NCBI GenBank assembly: GCA_036702865.1
Contig: DATNQD010000070.1
Location: 1 to 39,581 of the forward strand
Origin: Trichocoleus sp.
Lineage (GTDB): Bacteria > Cyanobacteriota > Cyanobacteriia > Elainellales > Elainellaceae
Direction: 5' to 3'
DNA: 39,581 bases
Shown here: piece by piece, positions 23,680 to 31,914 of the stretch
Position numbering within the stretch: the first letter of the stretch is position 1
How the letters are laid out: each line of letters begins with the position of its first letter
Notes under the pieces: generated by a model
What the model was told of the DNA's origin: nothing
The model's database searches: none
The model's input: the letters and a program-made list of their open reading frames with translations, nothing else
Program-made: the position numbers and the translations under genes

Positions 23680-24453
23680 ATGACAAATATCTCACGCTAT
23701 TTTCAAATTCTTGAGGTTGAGCAAGGTGTTTCTCAGGAAGAAATTAAGCAAGCCTACAGGGACTTGGCTAAGGTGTGGCATCCTGATCGCTTCTCCGACG
23801 ACCCAAGATTACAGAAAAAAGCAGAGGGGAAACTAAAGCAGATTAATGCTGCTTACGAGTTCCTTAAATCCTATCAGCCTCAAAGCACCCAAGCCAAAAC
23901 TCAATCTACTCATGAACAACCTGCTCAACAAGGCAGGAGCAGGGCTACGACTGAGCGACCCGTTGAAATCACAGTAGACTGCGAAAGACTCAAGAATCTA
24001 CTGAACCTGGGAAAGTGGAAGGAGGCAGATGTTGAGACTACATCACTCTTACTGGGAATAGCACATAGACAACGAGAAGGTTGGTTACGCCCAGAAGATG
24101 TTAAATTTTTGCCTTACCAAGATCTAATTCTTATCGATCACCTGTGGCTTGAGAAAAGTAACGGCCGCTTTGGATTTAGTGCTCAAAAGCAGATTTGGCA
24201 TAAACTCAGTTGCAAATCATCCATGAGCATCAGTACTCAAACAATCAGTGAGAAGAGATTTGGTCAGGCTGTCCAATGGCATACTGCCAGTTCTTGGCTG
24301 CTCAAGTGGGATAATTTCAGCCACAGTACTCAACTTCCTCAAGGTAGCTTGCCACGCGACTACATTTTTGCAATGAGCGGTTGGTGGAACTACTCTAAGG
24401 GAGCAACAGGTTATCTCATTTGGAACTTTGATAACCTCTTTCTCAAACTTTAG
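23680..24453 (+). CDS. DnaJ-domain / GUN4-domain fusion protein, 257 aa
   Basis: Residues 3-66 are a J domain with a proper HPD motif at 34-36 (KVWHPDRF), so Hsp70 recruitment is expected. After a Gln/Thr-rich linker (67-95), residues 102-257 are a GUN4-like domain: RLKNLLNLGKWKEADVETTS, EGWLRPEDV, LILIDHLWLEKSNGRFGFSA, then FGQAVQW and LPQGSLPRDYIF. GUN4 domains bind bilin or porphyrin precursors, are best known from chlorophyll synthesis, and also occur in cyanobacterial signalling fusions. Linking one to a J domain inside a phage operon is unusual. It starts at ATG 23680, 33 bp after the upstream gene. Its role may be sensing or regulation of a partner ATPase, inferred only. Confidence 0.85.
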   Translation: MTNISRYFQILEVEQGVSQEEIKQAYRDLAKVWHPDRFSDDPRLQKKAEGKLKQINAAYEFLKSYQPQSTQAKTQSTHEQPAQQGRSRATTERPVEITVDCERLKNLLNLGKWKEADVETTSLLLGIAHRQREGWLRPEDVKFLPYQDLILIDHLWLEKSNGRFGFSAQKQIWHKLSCKSSMSISTQTISEKRFGQAVQWHTASSWLLKWDNFSHSTQLPQGSLPRDYIFAMSGWWNYSKGATGYLIWNFDNLFLKL

Positions 24454-24794
24454 GGATTGCACCAACGTTTTAATAGGGAGATGAAGGTAGCCAGACTGAC
24501 GTGACCTCTTCATAGCATTCTTTTTAATCAATCATAAATGTTCCAAGAATAAAAAAGACAGACATAGATAGATCTAGGTAGGCATAAATTACAGCCAGAT
24601 TTCTCAACTCAGTATGTTCACCTATCAACTCGATAGTGTAACTTGCCATCGTAATGCTTCTTGTTCAGTATGCGAAATGATGTTAATAAATGAAGTATCA
24701 TTCATGAATTTTCAGTGATGTAAAAATACTTTAATAGCGATATTAGAGACGCTTGGGCTAGAAACAGTGGAGTAATTCTTGAATCCTGTATTCT
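24454..24794. other. 341-bp spacer with one candidate terminator
   Basis: No gene was found. Arms ATGAAGGT and ACCTCTTCAT (24481-24512), followed some bases later by a T-run, form a weak terminator-like hairpin. The rest is AT-rich and likely carries a promoter for the EcsC gene. Confidence 0.35.
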
Positions 24795-25442
24795 ATGGCT
24801 TCAGCTAGGGCAAATGACGATAACAGCAATCTTGTTAAGGCAACTCTTGAGTGGATTGCTGATGCAGGAATTAACGGCTTAGGAGTTTTACCATCCGCAG
24901 AGCAAGTTGCAGCAGATCATTTAAGTAAAGCCTCTAGTGTTGAAGCCGCGATTGACTCAGTTATTGGATGGAGAACCACGTATGCTGTTGGTACAGGCTT
25001 TGTTACAGGACTAGGTGGTATTGCAGCTATGCCTATTACTATTCCAGCAGGTTTGGCTGCATCCTATGCACTCGGAGCAAATACTGCAGCGGCAGTAGCT
25101 TACCTACGTGGATATGACATTCAATCTGAACAAGTGAGAACAATGGTTCTGCTATGTCTAATTGGTGAAGCAGGCGAGGAGATTCTTAAAACTGCAGGCA
25201 TCACGATCGGCACTAAGTTATTTCAAAACCTGATTAAGCAGATACCTGGTAAGGTTTTGATTGAGATCAATAAGCAAATAGGGTTTCGACTCATTACTAA
25301 GGCTGGAGAGAAGGGTGTAGTCAACCTTATGAAAATGGTTCCTCTAGTGGGAGGAGTTGTTGGGGGTACATTTGATGGGATGTTTGTAAATAGTTGTGGA
25401 AAAACTGCAAAAACAATTTTTGCCTTAGTAAAAGACAGATAG
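24795..25442 (+). CDS. EcsC-family protein, 215 aa
   Basis: The sequence from residue 55 on follows the EcsC family: WRTTYAVGTGFVTGLGGIAA, then MPITIPAGLAASYALGANTA, AYLRGYDIQSEQVRTMVLLC, and a C-terminal NKQIGFRLITKAGEKGVVNL followed by KMVPLVGGVVGGTFDG. The family consists of membrane-associated proteins with small-residue-rich segments and unknown biochemical function, sometimes near GTPases. It starts at ATG 24795. Its place next to a GTPase gene with a DUF697-like end suggests a joint membrane function, since both carry a similar PLVGGVVGG or GVGSVLGGAI motif. This is inference. Confidence 0.75.
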   Translation: MASARANDDNSNLVKATLEWIADAGINGLGVLPSAEQVAADHLSKASSVEAAIDSVIGWRTTYAVGTGFVTGLGGIAAMPITIPAGLAASYALGANTAAAVAYLRGYDIQSEQVRTMVLLCLIGEAGEEILKTAGITIGTKLFQNLIKQIPGKVLIEINKQIGFRLITKAGEKGVVNLMKMVPLVGGVVGGTFDGMFVNSCGKTAKTIFALVKDR

Positions 25443-25665
25443 CAAAAGCGCTTGTATTTTGTCTGGGCTATCTCCAAGAACATTGAAGGGTATATGTACT
25501 TATCTACTAGCTTGGTGCGTTAGGTAGAAGTTACTTGTCCGTTAGAGCGAGAGTGATGGACGTATTGAGTGCTTCTCATTTTTGGTAGAACAGTACTTGG
25601 AATCTTGTCTATCACTACTAATTTTTTGAATATAACTGAAGGAGAATAGTAACTCCTGCTGTCCC
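25443..25665. other. 223-bp spacer
   Basis: No gene was identified. Two GTTAG-type strings occur (near 25520 and 25540), but without a partner arm they do not form an attC-like site. Confidence 0.3.
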
Positions 25666-26100
25666 TTGGGGAATACTACCAAGCGTGAGCATTCATCCAC
25701 AGTAAAGGCAGCAGCAATGGCACTTATAGAACGACGAAAATGGATTATCCTGCCTGCATTGCTTGTAGTAGGAATTGGTCTTTTAGAAATTAACTTTCCT
25801 CAGGCAATGAATGGTTTTGACGATCCTTACACGGGTCATGGAGCAGCTGGCTTTATGATGCTGCTTTTTGAATTGTTCCTCATGTTGACATGGGGCAAAG
25901 TTGGAGGAGCCATTGCAGTCTTGGCGGGAGTGCTGGTAATCGCACTTTGTTTCCTTCCAGTTACTAAACAGGCCAAGGAACAACCTATTGAAAAATCAGT
26001 AGGAGATGACAAGAGCCCTAATGCTACAAAACTATTCTCACTTGCGTTCCGTGCTGGCAAAACTCGCATTCAACAACAAGCGCGTAACAAACAATCCTAA
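25666..26100 (+). CDS. small membrane protein, up to 144 aa
   Basis: Two strong membrane segments are visible: KWIILPALLVVGIGLL (about 26-41) and GKVGGAIAVLAGVLVIALCF (about 77-96), with a hydrophobic patch between them (GFMMLLFELFLML). A basic soluble tail follows (FSLAFRAGKTRIQQQARNKQ). The frame opens at TTG 25666 without a well-placed ribosome binding site; ATG 25717 (MALIERRKW) is the more likely start. The gene ends 14 bp before the GTPase gene, so the two are almost certainly co-transcribed, and it may anchor or partner the GTPase. Confidence 0.6.
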   Translation: MGNTTKREHSSTVKAAAMALIERRKWIILPALLVVGIGLLEINFPQAMNGFDDPYTGHGAAGFMMLLFELFLMLTWGKVGGAIAVLAGVLVIALCFLPVTKQAKEQPIEKSVGDDKSPNATKLFSLAFRAGKTRIQQQARNKQS

Positions 26101-26114
26101 AGCAAGAATTACCC

Positions 26115-27212
26115 ATGACAGAAGATTTTAACTTTGAAGCTTCAGTAAAAGATGCTCTTCGTGAAGCATTCAAAGAACGTGGCAATGTCAACATCCTAAT
26201 TGCTGGAGCTACTGGTGTTGGGAAAAGCACCCTGATCAATGCAATATTTCAGGGCAAGATGGCTGATACTGGTCAGGGTCGTCCAGTCACTCCCAACACG
26301 CGAGAGATTAAGAAGGATGGTATTCCACTTTCTATTTTTGATACTCGTGGCCTTGAAATGGCTGATTTCGCTGCCACAATGAATGAATTACGAACCCTGG
26401 TAACTGACCGCGCTAGAGACATTGACCCTAAAAAGCACATCCATGTTGCCTGGATTTGTATCCTTGAGGATTCACGCCGAGTACAGCCAGCAGAAGAGGA
26501 ATTGGTTAGAATGCTGGCAGACCATATGCCTGTTGTTGCTGTCATTACTAAAATACGATCGCAAAAGTCTGACAAAGGATTTCGTGCTGAAGTTCAAAAG
26601 CTACTGCCACTAGCGAAAAATGTAGTTCGTGTTCGAGCACTTCCTGAAGAAGATGATGATGGCAATATTAAACCTGCAATTGGGCTGAAGGAACTTGTGG
26701 ATTTAACAATGCAGCTAGTACCTGAAGGTCAAAAAAGGGCTTTCGTTGCTGCTCAAAAAATAGATATTGAATTAAAAAAAACACAATCCCACACCATAGT
26801 AGCTACAGCAGCAGCTAGTGCAGCAGGAATTGCAGCAGTGCCAATTCCCTTCTCTGATGCGGTAGCTATCGTACCTATTCAAGTTGGCATGCTTGCTGGG
26901 ATCTCTGCAACTTTTGGCTTGTCAATTGATGAGAGCTTTCTTAGTACAGTGATAGGTAGTATTGTCGTTGGGGCAGGTGGCACATTTGCAGGACGAGCCA
27001 TTGTATCAGGGCTGCTGAAGTTTATTCCTGGAGTTGGCTCAGTGCTTGGGGGCGCGATCGCAGCAACTACAGCAGCAGCACTTACAACTGCCTTTGGTGA
27101 GGCGTACATTGCTGCATTAGACATGTTATTCGTTAAGAACGAAGGTGAACCTCCTACACCCAATGAAGTTGCAGAAGCTTTCAAGAGGAAGTATCAAAGT
27201 TTGTCACTGTAG
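26115..27212 (+). CDS. P-loop GTPase with DUF697-like C-terminal domain, 365 aa
   Basis: G motifs are clear: G1 GATGVGKST (31-39), a G2-region Thr in PVTPNT (57-62), G3 DTRG (76-79) and G4 TKIR (145-148, in place of the usual NKxD). This is the Era/MnmE-like or YfjP-type GTPase layout. Residues about 225-345 are rich in Gly, Ala and Ile with hydrophobic segments (AAASAAGIAAVPIPFSDAVA; LKFIPGVGSVLGGAIAATTA), as in DUF697, a membrane-linked domain. The start ATG 26115 lies 14 bp after the membrane gene. A membrane GTPase next to an EcsC-family protein and a J-domain/GUN4 protein suggests an accessory system within the prophage; the function is unknown. Confidence 0.85.
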   Translation: MTEDFNFEASVKDALREAFKERGNVNILIAGATGVGKSTLINAIFQGKMADTGQGRPVTPNTREIKKDGIPLSIFDTRGLEMADFAATMNELRTLVTDRARDIDPKKHIHVAWICILEDSRRVQPAEEELVRMLADHMPVVAVITKIRSQKSDKGFRAEVQKLLPLAKNVVRVRALPEEDDDGNIKPAIGLKELVDLTMQLVPEGQKRAFVAAQKIDIELKKTQSHTIVATAAASAAGIAAVPIPFSDAVAIVPIQVGMLAGISATFGLSIDESFLSTVIGSIVVGAGGTFAGRAIVSGLLKFIPGVGSVLGGAIAATTAAALTTAFGEAYIAALDMLFVKNEGEPPTPNEVAEAFKRKYQSLSL

Positions 27213-27231
27213 CTTGTGGCCCTACCTTGCT

Positions 27232-27283
27232 GTTAAGCCGCTTCAATGCTCCTATTGGCAAGGAAGCGAAAAGACAACTTAAC
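27232..27283 (+). other. hairpin at the right edge of the GTPase cluster
   Basis: GTTAAG...CGCTTC and GAAGCG...CTTAAC make a two-step stem around a loop of about 20 nt. There is no T-tract, so it may be a structural or regulatory element and not an intrinsic terminator. Confidence 0.35.
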
Positions 27284-27379
27284 ATAACTATGTGAACACT
27301 ACTCAAACCCTTGATGAAGTAGCTTTAAAGAGAAGTCTGCTCTCGCATCTAGCAGATATGATGGGGCTGTGGAGAAGGA

Positions 27380-27820
27380 GTGATCCATACAACGCTCCAG
27401 CCAAGTCAGATGTCTGAGACCCTGAACAAGCCCAAAGCCAGTAAAGAAGTCTTAGTTAACCAGGCTGTCGAGCAGTTTGGTGGGAAGAAGTCTTACTATC
27501 AGAAGCTGAGTAAAGACCAGCTTGAGGCAGCTCTTAACGCAGATCCTTTAGTGCAGCAGTGCATTGTCAGTCTAATTGAACAGGTAAGCCTGTCAGCCAA
27601 GACAAATCAGAGCGTTAATGGTCGGCGTTTAGCAGCAGAGAACAAAGCTGGCAAATTTGAAGGTCACTACAAAGAGGAACTGCAACGCCGCACTTACATT
27701 GAGGAGCAGTATTACAGAGTTCTGGGCAAGCTCAAGCAGTTGCTAGAAGTTGAAGAGAGTGAGCTGATAAAAGCTTCACGCCTCGCTCTGCGAGTTGTTA
27801 AGCAGATGGTCACCAAGTAA
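27380..27820 (+). CDS. phage hypothetical protein, up to 146 aa
   Basis: A soluble, charged, helical protein (SYYQKLSKDQLEAALNADPL; LQRRTYIEEQYYRVLGKLKQ). It starts at GTG 27380, with GGAG 5 nt upstream, or at ATG 27410 (MSETLNKPKA). It resumes the phage-style gene string after the GTPase cluster and is followed by another small gene and an HNH gene. No domain recognised. The composition, with many Gln, Lys and Glu and no membrane part, is like other small phage proteins in this block. Confidence 0.6.
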   Translation: MIHTTLQPSQMSETLNKPKASKEVLVNQAVEQFGGKKSYYQKLSKDQLEAALNADPLVQQCIVSLIEQVSLSAKTNQSVNGRRLAAENKAGKFEGHYKEELQRRTYIEEQYYRVLGKLKQLLEVEESELIKASRLALRVVKQMVTK

Positions 27821-27864
27821 CTGGCTTTTATTTTTATTCCTGTGGAAGTACCACATAACCTCAG

Positions 27865-28287
27865 ATGTCTACCGCTACATTAATGGTCACTCGCAAGCAG
27901 ATCAAAGAGTACGGGGCAACAGATTACTTAGCCCGTGCCCTGACAAAGCTGCTTTCACCAGCAGGGAAACAGGGGAACTCTCTTCTATTTCAATTATCTG
28001 ATGTCATCAAATCCATTGACGCTTATGTTCAGCGTCACGTTCGCCAAGCAACTAAAACGCTACTGCAAACGATTCGCGCTGAGCTGGTCAAGATTGACTT
28101 GGCGATCGCTGGTGATGATCCTCTGGAGCAACTTGCTGTGGAAATCCTAGAGGAAGACAGTAAGTTTAAGCAGGCAATATCAGAATCCAAGCAACGTGAG
28201 CGTGAGTTCTACCAAACTCATGGAGATTGGATCAAGCAAAATTTGGTTACGCATAACAACATCGTTGCCTTCAGCTTGCAATCATGA
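27865..28287 (+). CDS. phage hypothetical protein, 140 aa
   Basis: A helical soluble protein (KEYGATDYLARALTKLLSPA; RHVRQATKTLLQTIRAELVK; acidic C-terminal half). It starts at ATG 27865. The stop overlaps the start of the HNH gene (ATGA at 28284-28287), indicating translational coupling with it. No domain was recognised. The pairing suggests a partner or regulator of the HNH nuclease or a DNA-packaging accessory factor, but that rests on position alone. Confidence 0.6.
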   Translation: MSTATLMVTRKQIKEYGATDYLARALTKLLSPAGKQGNSLLFQLSDVIKSIDAYVQRHVRQATKTLLQTIRAELVKIDLAIAGDDPLEQLAVEILEEDSKFKQAISESKQREREFYQTHGDWIKQNLVTHNNIVAFSLQS

Positions 28288-28691
28288 GTGACCTCAATGA
28301 CATAGCGCGTGAGATTTTGCTGGAGCATGATACTTTTAGCAAAGCTTGCAAAGACTCTCATCTTGCTGCCAAAGATACTGTTTGGGCACTCTACACAAGC
28401 TGGAGAGACAGTGAGCAAGGAAAGCAGTGGAAGGCAGACTTTTTGAAGGAATGCGGACACAAGTGCCCAGAGTGTGACAAGTGGCTCAATGAGTTTAACA
28501 GCACGATCGATCACAAGCTGTCACGCAGAAAGTACCCTTGGTTAGGCTGGAAAACCTCCAATTTTTGGGTACTGTGTATGACCTGTAATAAGGCAAAAGG
28601 GCACAAGGACTGGTCAAAGTACGTGGAGACTGTTCGCCTCAAGAGAGGGGAAGCAGCTTACAAGCGGGTTGTGAAGTATTCACCTTGCTGA
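28284..28691 (+). CDS. HNH endonuclease, 135 aa
   Basis: A compact HNH protein: CPEC (61-64) and CMTC (98-101) form a zinc knuckle, IDHKLSRRKYPWLGWKTSNF supplies Asp76-His77 and Asn93, and CNKAKGHKDW supplies Lys103 and His107, the usual last HNH ligand. The domain makes up the C-terminal two-thirds. HNH nucleases are common next to phage packaging genes and can assist terminase (family knowledge); here the gene lies 5.4 kb from the portal because accessory genes intervene. It starts at ATG 28284, overlapping the upstream stop by 4 nt. Confidence 0.85.
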   Translation: MSDLNDIAREILLEHDTFSKACKDSHLAAKDTVWALYTSWRDSEQGKQWKADFLKECGHKCPECDKWLNEFNSTIDHKLSRRKYPWLGWKTSNFWVLCMTCNKAKGHKDWSKYVETVRLKRGEAAYKRVVKYSPC

Positions 28692-28706
28692 TATGCAGAA
28701 GCATAT

Positions 28707-29279
28707 ATGAGTGAAAATGCAAAGAATGAACTTCTAGAGTTACTCGATGATCTTGGGTGTAGTAAGGATTGTGTTGCTTTCCAACCCACACTAATTTCCT
28801 CTGGTTTTCACCATTCAACCGTCACTGTGCAATTTCCTGATGGACGTACAATACAGGGAACAGGTAGAGGTCAGCGTAGTCCTAATGCTGACATTGCAGC
28901 GGCACAATCTGTTCTTGATCAATTACATGCCAATCACCGAGATCTTTTGATTGACTGGGATAAGATAAAAGTTGAGGCGCAGGCAGGTGATGCACTCATT
29001 AAGTTGAGCGTATATCTTTCATCTGATCTAAAAAATGCAGACGATCGCTCCAAACGATTACAAAAACTAGAGTCTGACTCTCACCTTGCAACAGTTTTTG
29101 ATCAATGGAAAGTTCAGGGAGATTCTGACTTAGTAATGTGGGGAACTGAGTTAGGTGAAAAGCGAAAAGCGACATTAGTTGAAGCAATACTGTGGCGGCG
29201 CTTTAGAACGCAAATTATTACTACCGATGTCTCTGTAAAACTGCAGTCCCTGTTGAAACTACTTTCTGAAGAAGCATGA
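28707..29279 (+). CDS. dsRNA-binding / RNase III-like protein with reversed domain order, 190 aa
   Basis: Residues 4-74 read as a double-stranded RNA-binding domain: AKNELLELLDDLG (helix), PTLISSGFHHSTVTVQF (strands), GTGRGQRSPNADIAAAQSVL (loop and C-terminal helix). The rest looks like an RNase III-type helical core: GDALIKLSVYLSSDLK (94-109), like GDaxlxlxvxxxL, and GEKRKATLVEAILWRRF (150-166), like the last signature helix. The key RNase III signature ERLEFLGDS is not intact (GDALIKL), so catalysis may be lost. The order dsRBD then RNase III-like is the reverse of the usual one. It starts at ATG 28707, 15 bp after the HNH gene. A dsRNA-sensing accessory role is speculation. Confidence 0.55.
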   Translation: MSENAKNELLELLDDLGCSKDCVAFQPTLISSGFHHSTVTVQFPDGRTIQGTGRGQRSPNADIAAAQSVLDQLHANHRDLLIDWDKIKVEAQAGDALIKLSVYLSSDLKNADDRSKRLQKLESDSHLATVFDQWKVQGDSDLVMWGTELGEKRKATLVEAILWRRFRTQIITTDVSVKLQSLLKLLSEEA

Positions 29280-29357
29280 CCGCCTTAACTCTTGAAGCTA
29301 AATTGAAGTACTCCTTGTATTTAAAGTTGGAAGACTGCTCATTCTACTAATGAATTT

Positions 29358-30005
29358 ATGAGCAAGAAATACTGGCACGTTATTTATGTTGACAGAGATC
29401 CAAGCGACCCTTACAAGGGGTGGGGATGGGTAGAGGTCACAACAGAGGATAGTAAAAGATTCAGCATTCCTACTGGATATCCAGACACATACCGAGAATT
29501 CTGTAAATCTCTATCTGAGCGACTCAAGCTTCCCAATAGTGGAAATCTTCCATCTAGAGGTAAAGCTGGTGCGAAGAAATTCACACTTAATATTGGTGGA
29601 GAGCGGATTACGATAAGAGCACAAAAATCGCTAACGATTCAAGCAGTGTCTGCATGGATCAAGACCTGGGCAAGCCTAGATGCTAAACTCATTACTCCTG
29701 GCAGCAGAGTACATTCCCTTGATGGCGACAAGCTAGCTCATGAGGCTCATTTTGTTTACTTCATTCTTAATGAAGATAGCAACGCGGTCAAAATAGGACG
29801 AGCTAAAGACATGCACAAGAGAATGAAAGCGCTTCAAACTTCTAGCCCAGCTAAGCTGAAACTTCTCAAATCAGTGCAAGTTGAAGGCAGAAAAGAAGCC
29901 GAGCAACTAGAACAATCATTGCATAAACAGTTTAGCGAAATTAGGTTAGCTGGAGAATGGTTCAAGGCTGAAGCAAATCTCCTAAATTACGTCAACCAAT
30001 TGTGA
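29358..30005 (+). CDS. T5orf172/MUG113-type GIY-YIG domain protein, 215 aa
   Basis: The C-terminal domain (about 130-205) fits the T5orf172 / MUG113 family: VYFILNEDSNAVKIGRAKDM (133-152), Arg155 in HKRMKAL, then EAEQLEQSLHKQF (180-192, with the conserved Glu-Leu-His pattern) and GEWFKAEANLL (199-209). The N-terminal part (1-110) contains a segment rich in Arg, Lys and Trp and an unidentified beta-rich domain. These GIY-YIG relatives occur in phages and mobile elements. The start is ATG 29358. It sits between the dsRBD protein and a multi-pass membrane protein, each separated by gaps of 80-170 bp. Confidence 0.8.
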   Translation: MSKKYWHVIYVDRDPSDPYKGWGWVEVTTEDSKRFSIPTGYPDTYREFCKSLSERLKLPNSGNLPSRGKAGAKKFTLNIGGERITIRAQKSLTIQAVSAWIKTWASLDAKLITPGSRVHSLDGDKLAHEAHFVYFILNEDSNAVKIGRAKDMHKRMKALQTSSPAKLKLLKSVQVEGRKEAEQLEQSLHKQFSEIRLAGEWFKAEANLLNYVNQL

Positions 30006-30179
30006 CGATAGTAGTAATTTAGCTGATGAAATAAATTGAGGAGGATTTTGAGGAACTGCAGAAGTCTGTGCTGAAAGAGGACACGCCTTCCCTATGAATA
30101 AATGCTACTCATCACAGATCTAGGATAAAGCCCCAGCGTAGTATTGTATGGAGCCTTGTAACTTAGGAGGCAACAGTAC

Positions 30180-31115
30180 GTGAGCAGCCTATCCAAGACA
30201 CCACAAACACTTGGAATAGTTCTCTTAGGAACTCTTGGTTTGCTAGCAGGTATCATCTTGCTTAACTTTGATGCTCGTGACAATCCATGTAGTAAAAGCT
30301 TTGTTGAAACTCCTCAGTTTTCTGTCTGGTCTTGCCTTGTTAGCTTTGAAACTGCGCTTTGGAGCATCTTTAGTGTTTCTCTATGGCAACGTTTACAGCA
30401 GTTTAGATCTCATTTAGAGAAGAATTGGCTTGAAATCTTACTCATCACTTTCTTGATCACATTCCTTTCACTTTTCGCACTTGCTAGTACGTTTGCAGAT
30501 AAATTGAACGTACCTCTTTACGGGTTTTGGTGGAAAACTCATCTTCTCACTGCCACTGGATTCATACTTGCTCTCATGGCAGGATCTGGAATATGGCTTG
30601 CCCAAATCGCTTTAAAGACCTCAGTTTTTAGAGAAGGCTTCTCTGATAATCAGAAAATTAGGGGCTTTCTAGATCTACGAGATACATTACAAAACTTTCT
30701 GTTTACTGCGGGAACAATTATTGGAGCCGCAACGTTAGCAACAGGGGCTTTACGACAAGCCACTCTAACTTGGTACTCCACAGCAGTAGTTCCAGCTAAC
30801 TGTAAAGAAACAGGAGTCCCAGACTTTCCTCCTGAAATGGTTTTATTGTATGGCGCTTACCTATCAGCAATTCTTGCACTTACCTACCTACCCACCCACG
30901 GAACATTAGCGGCAGTGGGACAGAGGCTTTGTGATGAACTATTGCCCATGCCTAACTTTCAAGACGCTGAGTGGGGAGCCTGGGTTACTAAGCGTAAATC
31001 CCTTGAGGAAATGTTGAAATTAAATCTTACTGTGAAGCAAAGTTTTGAAACAGGTGTAGCAATTTTTGCACCCTTAGTAGCTAGTTCAATTTCATTGCTT
31101 CTAGGAAAAACGTAA
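30180..31115 (+). CDS. multi-pass membrane protein, 311 aa
   Basis: The start is GTG 30180, with TTAGGAGG about 9 nt upstream, an excellent ribosome binding site. Four or five membrane segments are visible: LGIVLLGTLGLLAGIILL (11-28), WLEILLITFLITFLSLFALA (83-102), LLTATGFILALMAGSGIWLA (121-140), FLFTAGTIIGAATLATGA (173-190), and a C-terminal pair near 225 and 290-309. Two Cys occur near the N-terminus (NPCSK, SCLVS). No family recognised. It is the last gene of the second accessory cluster and is followed by a strong terminator, so it may be a membrane effector; that is unproven. Confidence 0.65.
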   Translation: MSSLSKTPQTLGIVLLGTLGLLAGIILLNFDARDNPCSKSFVETPQFSVWSCLVSFETALWSIFSVSLWQRLQQFRSHLEKNWLEILLITFLITFLSLFALASTFADKLNVPLYGFWWKTHLLTATGFILALMAGSGIWLAQIALKTSVFREGFSDNQKIRGFLDLRDTLQNFLFTAGTIIGAATLATGALRQATLTWYSTAVVPANCKETGVPDFPPEMVLLYGAYLSAILALTYLPTHGTLAAVGQRLCDELLPMPNFQDAEWGAWVTKRKSLEEMLKLNLTVKQSFETGVAIFAPLVASSISLLLGKT

Positions 31116-31253
31116 CAAGGTATCCTAGTAGACTTATTTCGTTGAACTGAATACGTTTCTTAGCGCTTGGAGCAATGCTGATCACTATCCTGCTCTAGAT
31201 TAGCCACCCCATCACTACTGAGAAACAGCCAACTGAGAGGCTTCAAACCAGAC

Positions 31254-31278
31254 AGACCCTAACCGCAGGGTCTTTTTT
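31254..31278 (+). terminator. strong intrinsic terminator
   Basis: AGACCCT, a 6-base loop (AACCGC), AGGGTCT, then TTTTTA. It ends transcription from the accessory cluster and lies about 30 bp ahead of the scaffold-like gene's start, so the head genes must have their own promoter or rely on anti-termination. Confidence 0.85.
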
Positions 31279-31309
31279 ATTGCGCGGATACCTACAAAGG
31301 ATTTTTTAT

Positions 31310-31888
31310 ATGGATGAACAGAACATTCAGACTCTATTTGAGCAGTTGAAAACAGACATTCTTGCAGAAGTCGATCGCAAGAATCAGGGTGTTGCTTCCT
31401 CTTTAAGCAAAGAGTTTAAGAAGTCCATCTCCGACCTTCAGAAGCCAGCAGAGCCTGCACCAGAAACAGAAGAAGTGAAGCAGGAAAAGCTGTCAATGAA
31501 GGCGCTTCAGCAAGAGATTCAACAACTGCGACAAGAGTTAGGAGACAAAGACAAGAAAGCCTTTCTTGCAGATAAGAATGCTGCTGTCTCTAAAGCGATC
31601 GCATCTGCGAAAGCACTCAACCCCCTCGCTTTACAAAAGCTGTTTACTCTCCAGGTGGGTGAGTTCCTGAAACGGGAAGGGGAGCAGTGGTTCGTGGAGT
31701 CTGGAGATAACGTCAAAAGCCTGGATCAAGTTTTGGCTGACTACCTGGCAAGTGAAGAAGGGCAACTCTTTGTCCCACCCTCTGGAGTCAATGGCTCAAG
31801 CTCCCAAGAAACAAAAGCTACTCCAGCACCAGCCAATCACAAACCTACATCAGTTGAAGCAGTCAACGCTGCATTCGCCAACTTCTAA
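31310..31888 (+). CDS. scaffolding protein-like, 192 aa
   Basis: A highly charged, coiled-coil-rich protein (EQNIQTLFEQLKTDILAEVD; ALQQEIQQLRQELGDKDKKA) with a Gly/Ser/Thr-rich tail (ASEEGQLFVPPSGVNGSSSQ) and a short aliphatic C-terminus (VEAVNAAFANF). It lies immediately before the major capsid gene (26 bp), the usual place of a prohead scaffold. ATG 31310, preceded by AAAGG, is the likely start; a TTG at 31280 would add ten residues next to a terminator and is less likely. The scaffold role is inferred from composition and position. Confidence 0.7.
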   Translation: MDEQNIQTLFEQLKTDILAEVDRKNQGVASSLSKEFKKSISDLQKPAEPAPETEEVKQEKLSMKALQQEIQQLRQELGDKDKKAFLADKNAAVSKAIASAKALNPLALQKLFTLQVGEFLKREGEQWFVESGDNVKSLDQVLADYLASEEGQLFVPPSGVNGSSSQETKATPAPANHKPTSVEAVNAAFANF

Positions 31889-31914
31889 TAATTCAAAAAT
31901 ATTTTTAATAAATT

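Noticed and set aside
25515-25545. Two GTTAG strings as possible attC right boxes near the EcsC gene
   Set aside because: No matching left arm; the accessory cluster does not look like a cassette array.
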